Source of the DNA: Biomphalaria glabrata
Taxonomy: Eukaryota; Mollusca; Gastropoda; Planorbidae
DNA length: 64,000 nucleotides
Direction: 5' to 3'
NCBI RefSeq assembly: GCF_947242115.1
Contig: NC_074719.1
Coordinates: 37,538,012 to 37,602,011, forward strand
Below are positions 21,833 to 33,720 of this stretch, one piece after another. How positions within the stretch are numbered: the stretch's first letter is position 1; every line of letters starts with the position of its first letter. Below the pieces are notes generated by a model. The model made no database searches. It was not told the origin of the DNA and saw only the letters and a list, made by a program, of their open reading frames with translations. The position numbers and the translations under genes are program-made.

Positions 21833-24800
21833 CTATTGATCAGGCTGATAGAAATGGGATAGCATAACAGGAATGGGAGGTTGATAAGTCATGGGCCATC
21901 CCAGAAAGTGATGGTGAAAAACTAGGGGGGCAGACTTCTGATCAACTGCAGCGGCATCTCCATCAGAGGAGCTGGAAACCTGGTGCTCATCATTTATTTC
22001 TGTGGCTACCTGGTTGTTTCTATTTACAAGCCTGACGGGCACCGGACAGGGAGACACGGAGAAGAAGTCGTGCCCTAGGGCAGCTGAGCAATTAAGTCGG
22101 CGTTCAGGGTTCAGCTGAAGCATGGATCGCAGCAAGTCTATAGCATGGGCATCTTTGACCTCCTTTTCAAGAACACTGTCGATGGTTCCTTGTGGGTGGA
22201 CTGGTAGCACAATGGAGTCTAAATAAGGCAAATCCAAATCAGGAGGAAATGAGGCTCTGTCAATGGTTCCAAACAGTTTTGTCATAAAAAGTAACTGGAT
22301 AAAAAGAATGATGTAAAGACATTGTTAACATAATCAGACACAAATTTTTTATCATTGCCTTTGAGAATTTCATCATCAATGGCGATATAAATTCAGTAAA
22401 ACAATTATAATAAAATGAAAAAAAAAATCTCTGGCATAAATTAATCTCAGCAGACTGTCTCCAAAATATAAATTTTCAACATTAGAACATAAGAAAAAAA
22501 AAGAGCTTAAACAAGCTCATAAAAAAATTACAAACTAAAAATATCTCGTAGTAAAGTTAAGTTACAAATATTTTGCAGAGCTATATCATCTTTCTGATGG
22601 GTGCAGTGAAGCAAATAAAAAAAAAAAATGAGCATAGTTAAAAGTTAACTTTAAAAATAAAATCCTCATTTATTTCAGATTTCAAGGCATTAGAAGATTT
22701 TTCTTAACAAAAGAAAATAATGCAGAACAATTATTATTTCACTGAAAAGGTAGAAAAAAAAAAAAAAAAACATTTTTCCCCACTTTTGGTCTCATCTTAC
22801 AAACGGCAAGACTACATTACAAATTAACTATTCTCTGCTATAGGATGGTATGGACAGTAAAGAAGTACTAATTACCATTTGACAGCTGTGCTTGGTCAAA
22901 CACCTGTACCGTATGGGAGACGGCCACATGCCAAAGTTGATCTTTGGCGAGCTTAAAGGAGGAGGGTATTAAAGAGGTGCCCACCCACCCCCCCGTAAGC
23001 GCTATAAAGATAAACTCAGGTGTCATTTCGCCCTCACTGGCAGCAGATGGACTCTGCAAGTTACAGTTGCAGAGCTCTCACAAAGGCTGTGAGAACCAAA
23101 GGAAACAATTATTAAGACAGGCGCAGAAGCTGAAAGAACACTTAGATAGACTGCCAGCAGTCACTGACTTAAGAGACAATGACATGACTAGTAAAGAAAA
23201 AGGCTAGGAAGAATATCAAAAAGTAAACAGAAAACTATTGATGGCTTTAGAGAAACAGTTTTGGTGAACGTAGAGATTTAGCTTAATGACATTCAACATG
23301 AAATTATCATTGGACAACCTAATAATGATGTACAAATACCTACGCTAGTGATAAAAAAACCCAACTCTTCCATATCTAATATTAATATCCAACCCACAAC
23401 CTTTTTTACCTTTCCCAAATTCTGGTTTTGAGGAACAAAACCGCAAATACATTTATTTGATAATATGGTAGGAAGTCTCTTTGTTAAGGAATTACTGTGC
23501 AATCAAAATATTTATTTTAAAACAAATCCAACCTGTGCGTGTTCTGTGTCGCCATGTATAAATCTGCTCCTGTTAAACAGCTCAACAAAAATGCAACCTA
23601 GTGACCACACATCCACTGCTCGACCATAGTTGGTAGATCCTAGCAACAGTTCAGGTGACCTGTAGTGTAGTGTTGCAATATTTGGAGAATAGAATCTTCT
23701 AGGGCTGTTAGGAAGAAGAAAAATGATCAGCTGTGTAAAATATGCTACAAACATTTTTCATGCACAAACATTTTTGAAGTGTTTTGCTTTTCTTCAAGAC
23801 TAAAAATTATGTGGTGGTTAACAGCTTTATGAGGCTTAATCAATCAAAGGTATTGAGAAGCCCACACAATGTGGAGGCCCAAAACTTTCTAAGCACAAAG
23901 CTTATATAAAGTGTACGAATTAGTTTGGATCAGTCATGTAATTAATGTCCTAGAATAATAATGATAAATCTATGTAATTAGAAATATTTTTACCAACTGT
24001 TTTTATTTAGCACTATTTCATTCTTTTAGCTTTCTCAATGCACTATGATCTTATCACTTGTCTGGACCAGTTAGGAACTTGGGTGGGGGAGCACTTTTTA
24101 AATGCATAAAAAAAAAGTTGTACGACTTGAATTCAAACTCAAGGGCTCAAGCCTCCTAAAGGGGACTAATTCAACTTATACCACCACTTCTATCAAGTAC
24201 AATTTTTTTCCCTTGTTTGATACCAAAAAAAAAATATATATTATCAATAGTTAATTAATTAATTAATTTTTGTTATTGATTCTTATTTCGTCAGGTGCTA
24301 GAAATAATTATGCAAAATTTTAACTTGATCCAAGATTAGGTGTGAGAGAAATAATGTGTACAAACGTTTTACTAGACAGACAAAATTAGATATATAAAAA
24401 GGCTTGTCTTCGAGTCCGATCTATGTCATTTTTTTACAAGCAAAATTAAATTAATATTTTTAATGTGTCTATAACATTCAGTGCAAAAATGACCACCATA
24501 GCGGTGATGGAGTTAGAGCTACTCGTGTAATCTGCTGACGCAGATAACACAGGCCAAGTGCTTGTGAAGCAGTCAACCGTGACGAGTGGCATACTCCAGG
24601 AAAGCTTTGTCATTCATGTCGAGATGGTCATGTAATCATTTAAAAGGAACTAGCAAAGTTCTATTGGTTTCAAGAAGGCCTTTGGGGAACCAATATAAAG
24701 AGAGCTACGATGCCAGAGACTTAAACCTCGCAATTGAAGATGTGATTCGGTATAGATGAATCCTGTAGAGGTCCAGGATGAGGCAGAGAGGCCAGTAGAA

Positions 24801-27800
24801 TCTGGTACAACAGTACAGAGTTGATACGGCAGTGGGGCTATGAATGTTGAAGCATTTGTATAGTCAATGTGTTACGTGTTGCCAATTTTACAGAATTGGA
24901 TGTTGATATATTAGGCATTAAAAAGTGTTATTTAGAGACCTGAGTTGTCAAGTTATTTGAGTTAAGCTGTGTCGTGTTGTGCAGAGAGCCTGGATAAAGA
25001 CAGTGGTTACAATATATACATACCTATATTTATAAGTACATATATACGTATGTGTTCATATTAACACAAATCTTTCAAATATACTTAAAACAAAAATTAA
25101 AGGTACCATTCATATCTCGCCATCCCAAAGTCTGCTATTTTAGCCACTCCATCTTCTGTGATCAATATGTTGCTGAGTTTCAGATCACGATGAATTATTT
25201 TTAAACTGTAGAGAAGAAAAATGTAAAAATAAAGAGAAAATAAATCCCTTGGTTCTCAACTTATCTTACATCCAGGCAGAGAACAAATAGGTTTCTAGTT
25301 GTTGCTCACAGATTAATTATGCTAGGACAAATTTGTACAAGAAATGTTTCTTTCCAAGTGTCATTTGAGCATGGAATAGGTTGCCTGATTCAGCCAATGA
25401 CTTTGTAGGATCTCTAATTTCCATTTACAACTAGATTAACACTTAGTCATATGTAGGACATAATTATCTTCTTTGTAATTTATAAGAGTCCAAATAGCTG
25501 GCCAAGTGCCTGGCCAAGTGCCTGTCTTCTGAACTGAGGGCTCCTGAGTTTAAATCCTAGTGAAGACTGGGATTTTTTATTTCAGGATTGTGACCCCAAC
25601 CAGCTTAAATGGGTGCCTGATACTGGTTGGGGAAAAGTAAAGGCAGTTGGTCGTTGTGCTGACCACATTACACCCTTGTAAACAGAACCATATGACCTTT
25701 TTATCATCTGCCTGATAGATCGCAAGGGACAGACTGGAGGCTGAGATACTGACCAGATACAATTTGGACACAAACAGTAATATCTATCTTCAGGTTTAAA
25801 ACAGCTAAATTTAATCTGGATTAAAAAGTTCTTATTAACACTGGCATCTATAAAGCAGATTTTGTTTTGTTTACCTGTGAATGTAACGTAGACCTTCAAG
25901 GAGCTGATGCATAATGGACTTGATGTTGGACAACGTTAAATGGACCTGCTCGCTAAGGATCATGGACCAGAGGTCACAGAAGCACAATTCAAAAACAAAC
26001 ATTATAGACCGGGGAATGTGCGCATGCCCAACAACATTGAGGACGTCCTTCAACTTGACAACGTTTCTGTGATTTAAAGTTTGTAAAATACTGCATTCTT
26101 TTTTCACAATGTCATCTGAAATCTAGAGAAAAAAATTAAAACAAAAAATAAACATTAATAGGACACAGCTGTATAAGTTATTAAAGAATGTTTACAATTA
26201 ATCAATGCTAGTTGTTCATGCAAGATTAAAGAAGACAAACTGGGTGTTATAGAGTGTACAAATCATGTTTCTGGTGTAACCATCAGTAAAGGTAGGAAGA
26301 TGGTTCAGCTTGGCAGGCTGAATAGATTCTGATGAAATCATGAGGTGGCCTGTTGTAGTTCAATTTAATAGATACTGAAGTTGAAGAAGCGAGAGACGTG
26401 TGACAGGAATAGATGTATTTTTAGTGATTTACATCTTGTGTTTAGTCTAATTATTTATTTCATTAGTGTTTCTACATTGAAGTTAAAAGCTTTGTATTTA
26501 CTAATAAAATTTATATTTAGTTTTGTAAAAAAGAAGGTTGTTTAAGTTCTAGAAGTGAAAAAAGGGGTTCAAGCGAGAGATGAGGAACAGAAAAGACATG
26601 TATTTGTAATGAGTTATATCTTGTTTAAATTACCCCCCCCCCTGTGTTTCTACATACAATCTACTTTCAAGCCGAATCTGTGTATATTTATACATAAAAG
26701 ATAGATTCAGTTGTGTTTAAAAAGAAGCTTGTTCATGTTTCAAGTTCTACATTAACTCTTTCTCTCCTTAATTATTGTCCTCGTTTGGATAGTATTATTC
26801 GTTTTGCTCATTTGTATTTCACTATCCTATTATGACTAAACTTCAATAACTTTATTGTTTGTTATCAGAAAATGTTATATTTGGTATCAAATTGTAGGAG
26901 AATGCATGCTCTTTTTACACAACACAAATTAAAGTTTATAAATTCAAAAATCAATTTAGTTTAATAGGGGTCAAATCAACGTTGGCATCGTCAATAAGGA
27001 GAGAAAGAGTTAACAATATAACACTGCTACATTGGTTTAGTTGTACTAGCTCTTTGGGGCTACAAACCAAGGGACTGGGTACCAATTAAGGGTAAGAAAG
27101 AATAAGATCAAAAAGGAATAGCATCTCATATTTCCCAAATAAATCCATTCGCATAAGCAACAGTTACCATAGGTCGGACACTATTAGCGTAATCAATAAA
27201 ATGCTAATTATAAACTAATAGTCTTATTGAAACAGAAAAAAAGGCTGGCTATCTTTTCTTTTCCTAACAAATATTAGCTACCCATTAAAGATTATTTCAA
27301 AACTAAACATTGAGATCGTCATTTCAGACACGTTGCCACTGTGATCCAAAGTATTTAGGAACCCTCCTTAATTTCCCATTATACACACAAACATTTTCTT
27401 TTAGGAACTGACCATTAGCCAAGAAAACCACCAGAGATTAAGTTTTCTATCTAGACTATTGTTTCATAGTTTTATAATGTATAGAATACTAGTATAATAC
27501 AACTAGAAATTAAAATGCATGTACAAGAAATAAAATACTAACATTTTCATCCATTCTCATCTTCTTTATAGCCAGACACTCTCTAGTCATAATATCAATG
27601 GCCAGAAACACTTCACTTGCAGCCCATGGGGAAAAGAAAAATTAATAATTAAAATAAGATCAAGTGGTCTAATTGAATTTTTTTTAGATAGTTAAAAACA
27701 ACTAAGACTTGCTAATATAACATAGTAAAAACAACAACTATACAATTAAATGTTCAAAACATCAAAAGAAATCTAATTTTGTTGCATCCTAAATGATCAC

Positions 27801-30800
27801 ATTTTTTGTTCATGTAATAGACCCTCACAGACACGTACAAATTTCACTAAGGAAAATAATATCATAAAGGTAACAAGTTGCACAAATTATTCACAATTCA
27901 GAGCTAAATTCATAAAATGCAGCTTTAAAACTTAAAATTTCTTTGAAATAGCTTTTGTATAGCGCAACTCTCATGCTTATTGCATGCTCAGAGGGCTATA
28001 GTTCAGACTCAGTTGTGGACCTGAGGGAGGAGAAGGTGTCAGGGAACATGTTTCTGTGCTACCTTTAGACAGCTCAGCAAACACAGCTCAGCTCAAGTGG
28101 GATTCAATCTCGAGTGCCCTTGATAGGTAGCCAAGCAGTTTTTGCCAATCACCAACACACCCCAAACAGTAAAGACTTATGGTAGCTTCCTAACTTAAAT
28201 ACTGATGAACGAAGAACGAATTTATAATCACAGAGCTTAGTCATAAATTAAAAAAGTTTGTACACATTATTTCTCTCACACCCAATCTTGGATCAAGTTG
28301 AAATTTTGCACCAATTATTTCTTTTACCTGACAAAACAAGAATCAATAATAAAGAAAAATTAACCATATTATCAGTTACCGGGTAATTCACTATTGGTAA
28401 TAAATAATTTTGTTTGGTATCTTGAACAAGGGAAAGAAATTTACTTGACCAATATTGTTACCTTGTGCAGTAACCACTGTGCCGGGGGAGTGCTTATGAA
28501 AATAGAAGATTGCAAAGTTGAATTAATCCCCTTTTTTGCTTTGTAGAGAGAAAAATTTGAAACTAACACTAGATAACTACAAAACCTACCATAAGCACTA
28601 CCCTGGCATAGTGGCAAGTACAGGCTAAAGAATGCTTTAGACCTCAAGTTCAACAAATTCATGTCGTTCATTTGTTTTAATCATTATAGATGTATTTAAA
28701 AATAAGTTATTACCCAGATACCCCCTCTTTTCCTCCTCACCCCTTTCCAATTGGTCCAGACAAGGGATAGGATCATAGCGCATTGAGAAAGCTAAAAGCA
28801 TGAAATAGCACTTACCAACCAAAACAAATGGTAAAAATATTTCTAGATTTATTATTGTTATTCTAGATTTATTACAAATTTAATTACATGACTGATCCAA
28901 ACTAATTGATACAACTACACTAAATAATTAATAGAAGCTATATAAACATTATTTTTTTTAAAGTTTTTTTTTGCCTTTCTTTTTTTTCTTTGTTTTGACC
29001 TAAATAGTCATAAATTTCAATACAAGTCTAGCAAACAAAAAATGTATCAGTGACCTCCATCCCCAACAGTGTGATCCTATTTTTAAAGGGAAACTCTGAT
29101 GGTTTTTCAAATTTGAGTTATTGACATATTTAAATTCTGCGTAAAAAGTTGTAATAGTAAACATTTTTTATTTAAATGCTTAGAAACATTTATATTAAAT
29201 AAATTAGTCAGTAAATTCTTGACATCTAAAAAAAAAACGGGATTCTTTGAGATTTTATTTTAAGCTAGTTCATACGTCACTTCCCTCAACAATACTGAAA
29301 GAGAAACTAGATTTGACCAATCGTATCGCTTCATTCTTACAGTAGCTGTTAGGCTTAGTGACGGCCTAGTCCAGAGCTATGATACAGTTAAATATACATG
29401 TATAGATAGATCTAAAAGCATATTAGGATAATCAAATCGAGAAGAGTAACATTTTCATCTAAGATTATCTCTGTCCCAAGAAGTAAATAGACCGTGTGTC
29501 TGACTGATTCGAACAAACTGGTCAGTGTAAGGCTAGTTGAGACTACGTGTAGTCGGTCATAACAAGGCAACCAAGCGATCTAATAGTGTTTGTTGTGTGT
29601 TGAGTGTTCTGGCGAGAAAATACACACTGCCGTGGTTAGTCAAGCATGTAAATCTACTTTTAATATGCATTTTTTTTCTTTGCTTACAAGATCCTAGATC
29701 TAACTGCATAGACCAAGATATATTTCTTTTACGAGAATGTAAACTTTGCTGTATGGTCTCCTGTTAATACAATAAGTCAATAGATTAAAACACATTTGTG
29801 ACGTCACATAGAAACCCGGTGAAAGTCTGACTGTTTTGGATGCGCAGGAAAATTACGTCTGAAAAACATCAATTACTAAGTTATTATTGCAAAGAAAAAA
29901 AAAAGAATCATATGAATTATCTGTAAATCAAAACACATATTATTAAATATCAAAAATTGTCAAAACCATCGGAGTTTCCCTTTAAAAGCAATTAGCTTTT
30001 TCACAAGTTTATCAGCAACAGTGATCTTTCCAGAATCAGCTGAAGGTAACTCCAATTTGCAGAGATTGTGCATTATATGAGAATGAAAGCCTATCTGGGT
30101 ACAATAATTTAGTGATCAAAAGTAAAAAAAACTAAAAAAATGTAGAAAGTTGGACTTTATTCCTTTTGGAACATTTTTAGGATGTGAAGACAGCGTTCCA
30201 CCCACTCAATTTTAACAGGGGAGATTCCCTGGAACCCTGGAGTTTTTCAAGAGAAATATAGATCTAGAATCTAGATTTTTTATTTTATTTTCAAAAATGT
30301 CTTTTGGCTAGGTCAAGTCAAGTACATTTAAATATATATATATCTAGTTATCTAGAGCTAGTCTATTAGCCTACTTACTAACTTAGTAATTATTAGATCT
30401 ACACTCTAGACAATATCTAGATCTATAATTGAAAGTATAATTAGTAGATTATATAAAAATAATAATCTAGAGCTAGTCTAGAGTACTCTAGAGAGACTAA
30501 ATTAGGGTCTTATCTAGTCACATCCTAGTGTCTAGAGTCTAGATTATGATTTAAAAATTAAAACAACAAACTTAGAACTTAAAATTTACCCATAAGATCC
30601 ACTGCCAAGTTGCCTTACAATGTAAAATATTCGATGGAGTGTGCTTTGCTGAGCATTGCTGAAATGTGGAAAATGCAACATTGGCGTCATTGGTGGAGGT
30701 AGTAATACTGGTAATGGTAAAGACTGTAAATACAAGGAATTTCCTAAACTGAAATGCTGATTCTGTGATTCATTGCCTTGAATGTTAACGGACGATACCT

Positions 30801-31002
30801 CTGAATTTTGCGTCGACTGTCCTAGATCTAGATCTAAATTCAAGGATTTCATTTTCAGATCTGAGCTCATTTTACAATCATAACAATGATTACAATGATC
30901 ATGAATTTCATGGTCATGATCATGATGATGATGAATTGTGTGTAAAAAATGAGGTGCGTCATTTGAATAATTCTCAATACTGACAATACTCTTACTTTCC
31001 AT
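21833..31002 (-). CDS. CDK9-like divergent protein kinase, six coding exons, complete
   Basis: Exons (minus strand): 31002-30590, 27615-27543, 26122-25875, 25205-25107, 23704-23533, 22294-21833; all introns GT-AG and in phase, 488 aa. The nearer start, MESKS at 31002, was chosen; an in-frame ATG at 31059 would add 19 hydrophobic residues. Residues 1-130 are non-catalytic, with a His/Cys-rich run at 21-43. Kinase domain: GSGSYGEV (133-140), Lys155 in AIKK, alpha-C Glu171, HRDLKLSN (250-257), DFG (270-272), then YRSPELLLG and DVWSLGC, so the catalytic set looks complete. Introns and C-lobe ending ([17 protein letters not shown]) are most like CDK9, which with cyclin T phosphorylates RNA polymerase II. 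Divergent points: no [16 protein letters not shown] instead; Ser284 where CDK9 has T-loop Thr186; His for Trp in TLWYR. It could be a diverged CDK9/CDK12-type paralogue; cyclin partner unknown. Confidence 0.85.
22873..23215 (+). mobile_element. LINE tail fragment in kinase intron 5
   Basis: Antisense to the kinase. Reads CCACATGCCAAAGTTGATCT, then [19 protein letters not shown] and RWTLQ across frames, the same order as the LINE tails at 1.9 and 58.4 kb. Degenerate. Confidence 0.65.
23860..24415 (+). repeat. Dispersed repeat R1, long copy, kinase intron 4
   Basis: First half shares TTGGATCAGTCATGTAATTA, CACTATTTCATTC-TTTAGC, CACTATGATCTTATCACTTG and TCTGGACCAGTTAGGAAC with copies at 28.5-28.96 and 33.3-33.72 kb (both inverted). 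Second half is the R1 body also present at 3.2 and 45.2 kb. Confidence 0.7.
24529..25010. other. GC-richer block resembling a solo LTR
   Basis: Stands out from its AT-rich intron by composition. It begins TGTAATC, contains CCAATATAAAGAG (CCAAT next to a TATA-like box) and ends TGGTTACA. No matching flanking duplication was found and no second copy is in the window, so it is only a candidate. Confidence 0.3.
25245..25490 (+). mobile_element. LINE 3' tail (Asn-Leu-Tyr-Lys / WN-LP type)
   Basis: GCTAGGACAAATTTGTACAA and GGTTGCCTGATTCAGCC correspond to the end of the LINE seen on the other strand at 52.25-52.95 kb, followed by a shared non-coding tail with TATGTAGGACATAATTATC. Strongly 5'-truncated, inside kinase intron 3. 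Confidence 0.65.
25491..25765 (+). mobile_element. tRNA-derived SINE, family A
   Basis: Follows the LINE tail directly. A-box area is worn (CAAGTGCCTGTCTTCTGAAC), B-box GAGTTTAAATCCTAG, then the body GATTTTTTATTTCAGGATTG, GGGTGCCTGATACTGGTTGG, GGCAGTTGGTCGTTGTGCTG and GATAGATCGCAAGG. Kinase intron 3. Confidence 0.8.
27950..28190 (-). mobile_element. SINE family C, minus orientation
   Basis: CATGCTTATTGCATGCTCAG marks the 3' side shared, inverted, with 49.16-49.41 kb; GGATTCAATCTCGAGTGCC and TAGGTAGCCAAGCAG mark the tRNA-like head. Kinase intron 1. Confidence 0.6.
28250..28960 (-). repeat. Dispersed repeat R1, long copy, kinase intron 1
   Basis: Inverted relative to the copy at 23.86 kb. Both halves present: CTTGATCCAAG/GGTATCTTGAACAAGGGAAA body and the GGTCCAGACAAGGGATAGGA...CATAGCGCATTGAGAAAGC part. 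An inner tract between halves is expanded here. Confidence 0.7.
29087..29981. mobile_element. 895-bp terminal-inverted-repeat element with TTAA flanks
   Basis: Inverted ends AGGGAAACTCTGATGGTTTT and AAAACCATCGGAGTTTCCCT (one mismatch when inverted), flanked on both sides by TTAA (29083-29086, 29982-29985). TTAA duplications are typical of piggyBac and Kolobok superfamilies; which applies is not decided. No transposase similarity in the interior (a 76-codon frame at 29537 has none). Sits in kinase intron 1. Confidence 0.85.
30250..30545. repeat. Cryptically simple TCTAGA/AGATCT-rich tract
   Basis: Dense irregular recurrence of CTAGA, TCTAGA and AGATCTA words without a fixed period, just downstream of kinase exon 1 (intron 1). 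The same words recur across the window outside elements (for example 33.8-34.1, 54.66, 55.3 and 55.75 kb). Confidence 0.7.
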
Positions 31003-31239
31003 AACCAAAAAAAATATTGAAACACAAAAACTTTTTTTTTTGCTAAAAATAAAATACACTCAAGAATTGGTGAAAAGTCAAGAGATAGCACATTAAAAAA
31101 GCTCATTAAACATTAAAGAAAACAGCGGTCCACACTCACTCGTACATTGTAATGTGATTGGACACATAACAAGGGACTCTATTCACAAAAAATAAAAATA
31201 AAAACCTACGTGGTTATCCTTACACTGAACTATATAGAT

Positions 31240-32817
31240 CAGTGGTTCCCAAACTTTTTTGTCTCGTAGACCCCTTGCCATGGTTTCTGATTTTTGGAAG
31301 ACCCCCTGCTTAACTTATATTGCATTTTTGAAAATTCATCCACATTTTTAAAACTAATTTCTAGATGTAGTGAGTCTCAGATTGAAAAAGTAATTTAAAG
31401 CTGCATTTGAAGTAAATACAGATGTCATTTTTATTGATAAAATTTAAATTTAAACCAAATAAAACAACAAAATATATATTTCTTGAATCATTAAACACAC
31501 TGGAAGTGTTTTTTTTTTTTTGTAGGCTCATCATCCGTTGGTACGGATATTATGTTTCATATAGAAATGTGTTGTTATATAAATTAGTCTTTGAAACATT
31601 AAATATTAATTAATTAATTTGCTTTAGGGATTCTTGTAAACTTTTTCACAAAGATCAGTTTCTCTTGTATTTCATGATCTTTCATGTGTGGCTCAAATAT
31701 TGGGTCCGAAGAACTGTTTTCACTAACAGGAGAAGTGGCGAAGGCGAGTAACTAGCACCAAAAACCAGTAAGCCTTGGACAGGCGGGACTCATTAGCCTT
31801 GGCTTTCTACCCACCTAGCAGAAGGATATCTGAATTCAAACCTCTGCTGTCTTGCAACTATAAACATGGGTTTTGTGAGTCAACCCTGAGAAAAAATAAG
31901 GAGCCAGCAACCCTTAGGCAGTTTGCAGCAAACAGCGCTACATCCTGTCAGGGTTTGCTAGACCGCTGATCTCAAACTGTTTATGTCGTTTGAAAAGAAT
32001 TACATAAGAAGCTTTTAAGACTAAGACTAAGACTGCTTTATTGATCCTTACGGAAATTTGTTGTGATTACAAGGACTCTTTTCTCATATAAAGACAACAC
32101 CGGTGTTCCCTTGAACTGTATTGTTGCAAAAAATTCGTTTAATAATATCAGATGTAGATTTGTGTAAAATAAAATAGTTTTTAAAACTATTTCAACTGCA
32201 GGTAAAATCAATGTTTTACCTAAAGTGTTTTCCGTATTTGGCTATAAATAAAGAGATATTGTAAGTCGTTCACAAACCATCATCTTCTCTTTATGATGTC
32301 GAAGAGAGATTTTGTGGGTCTATTCTGAACTTATCTTTTTCAAACTTTTATCTTTTTATCAGGGTGGCATCGTCTCAAATTATTCTCCAGCATAATTAGT
32401 TTCATATCGTCATAAAAAGGCACTTAAGCCACCGCTTGTTTGACAAGGAAAGAATGAATCCCAATTTTAAATAATCAACGGTGTACAATATACATTTCTT
32501 TTTGTTAAACATAACTTACATGTAGACAAAATTAAGATATTTAAATAAGTATTAAAATTAAATACAAACATTTTTCGTTTGAATAGCAGGATAAATATTG
32601 AAAAGATTAACTAAGGTACAAATCATATATCAGTGTAGGAAATAATTACATTAATGGGAGTGAAAATTTAAGTCACAAATGAAATGAAATGAAATTCATT
32701 ATCGTAGACCCCCATGGACATCTCATAGACCCCCAATTTATTTTTTCACTTTTGTAGACCCCTTGGAAGTCTTCGTGGACCCCTGGGGGTCTATATAGAC
32801 CACTTTGGGAATCACTG
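31240..32817. mobile_element. hAT-type element, CAGTGGTTCCCAAAC family
   Basis: Ends CAGTGGTTCCCAAACTTTTT and TTTGGGAATCACTG are inverted repeats; GTAGACCCC words recur near both ends. Exact 8-bp target duplication ATATAGAT at 31232-31239 and 32818-32825. 1578 bp, no transposase recognised. A repeat-like insert lies inside at about 31.7-32.1 kb (GACTGCTTTATTGATCCTTA). It lies a few hundred bp upstream of the kinase start. Confidence 0.92.
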
Positions 32818-33139
32818 ATATAGATCAACTTTGTATCTGAACGCTTATAAATAACTTTAATTTAAAAAAAAAAAAAAACATGTAAAAATAACTACTTTGA
32901 GCTTTACTCAATTTATTTGAAAATGTACATAGATCTAAAACTATTGATCTATATACAATATATATTTTCTTAAAAATAATTATTTTATGTTATTAAAAAA
33001 AAGTAATTTCATTTCTTGTTTTAAACTATATTATATAAATAATAGTTTGAATTAATGCATTGACCTACAGTCCATAAAATAAGTTTATAACTTAATCAAA
33101 TTTAAAGCTTATATCAACTCATTCTCTCTGTCTAGTAAA

Positions 33140-33720
33140 AAGTTTGTACACATTATTTCTCCCACACCCATTCTTGGATCAAGCAGAAATTTTTCCCAAA
33201 ATTTCTTTTACTTGACAACTCAAGAATCAATAAACACAATAAACAAAATTAACCAATTATTTAAATAATTATTTTGTTTGGTATCTCAAACAAGGGAAAG
33301 AATATGTACTTGACTAAAGTGATATCCCCTTTACAGGTTACCTCTCTAAATTGAAACAAACAATTATATATAACTAAACAATCTTCTCTTTTCTCTAGTA
33401 CCTCACAAGCAGAGTGATTTATTAGTATGTTGGCCTGAGTTGTGACGTTCCCCCTTTTTAAAAATACTTTTAAAACCAAGTACTGTAAAATTCATCCAGA
33501 TATCTCTTTCTTTCATCCTACTCCCACAATTCTCCAACTGGTCCAAATAAGTGATAGGATCATAGCGTATTTAGAAAGCTAAAAGCATGAAATAGTGCTA
33601 AACAAAAACAATGGGTAAAAATATTTATAATCACGCTAAAAGATTTATTGTTTTTGGTCCAGACCTATTACAAGACTGATCCAAACAAACTGATACAATT
33701 ATCAACTCGTATAAGCTTTG
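33140..33720 (-). repeat. Dispersed repeat R1, long copy
   Basis: Same two-part arrangement and orientation as 28.25-28.96 kb, with TTGTACACATTATTTCTCCC at one side and GTCCAAATAAGTGATAGGAT, CATAGCGTATTTAGAAAGC towards the other. Third long copy within 10 kb. Confidence 0.7.

Noticed and set aside
31585-31969. ORF and tRNA-like look inside the hAT at 31240
   Set aside because: No convincing A/B box pair or cloverleaf; treated as an uncharacterised insert in the element.
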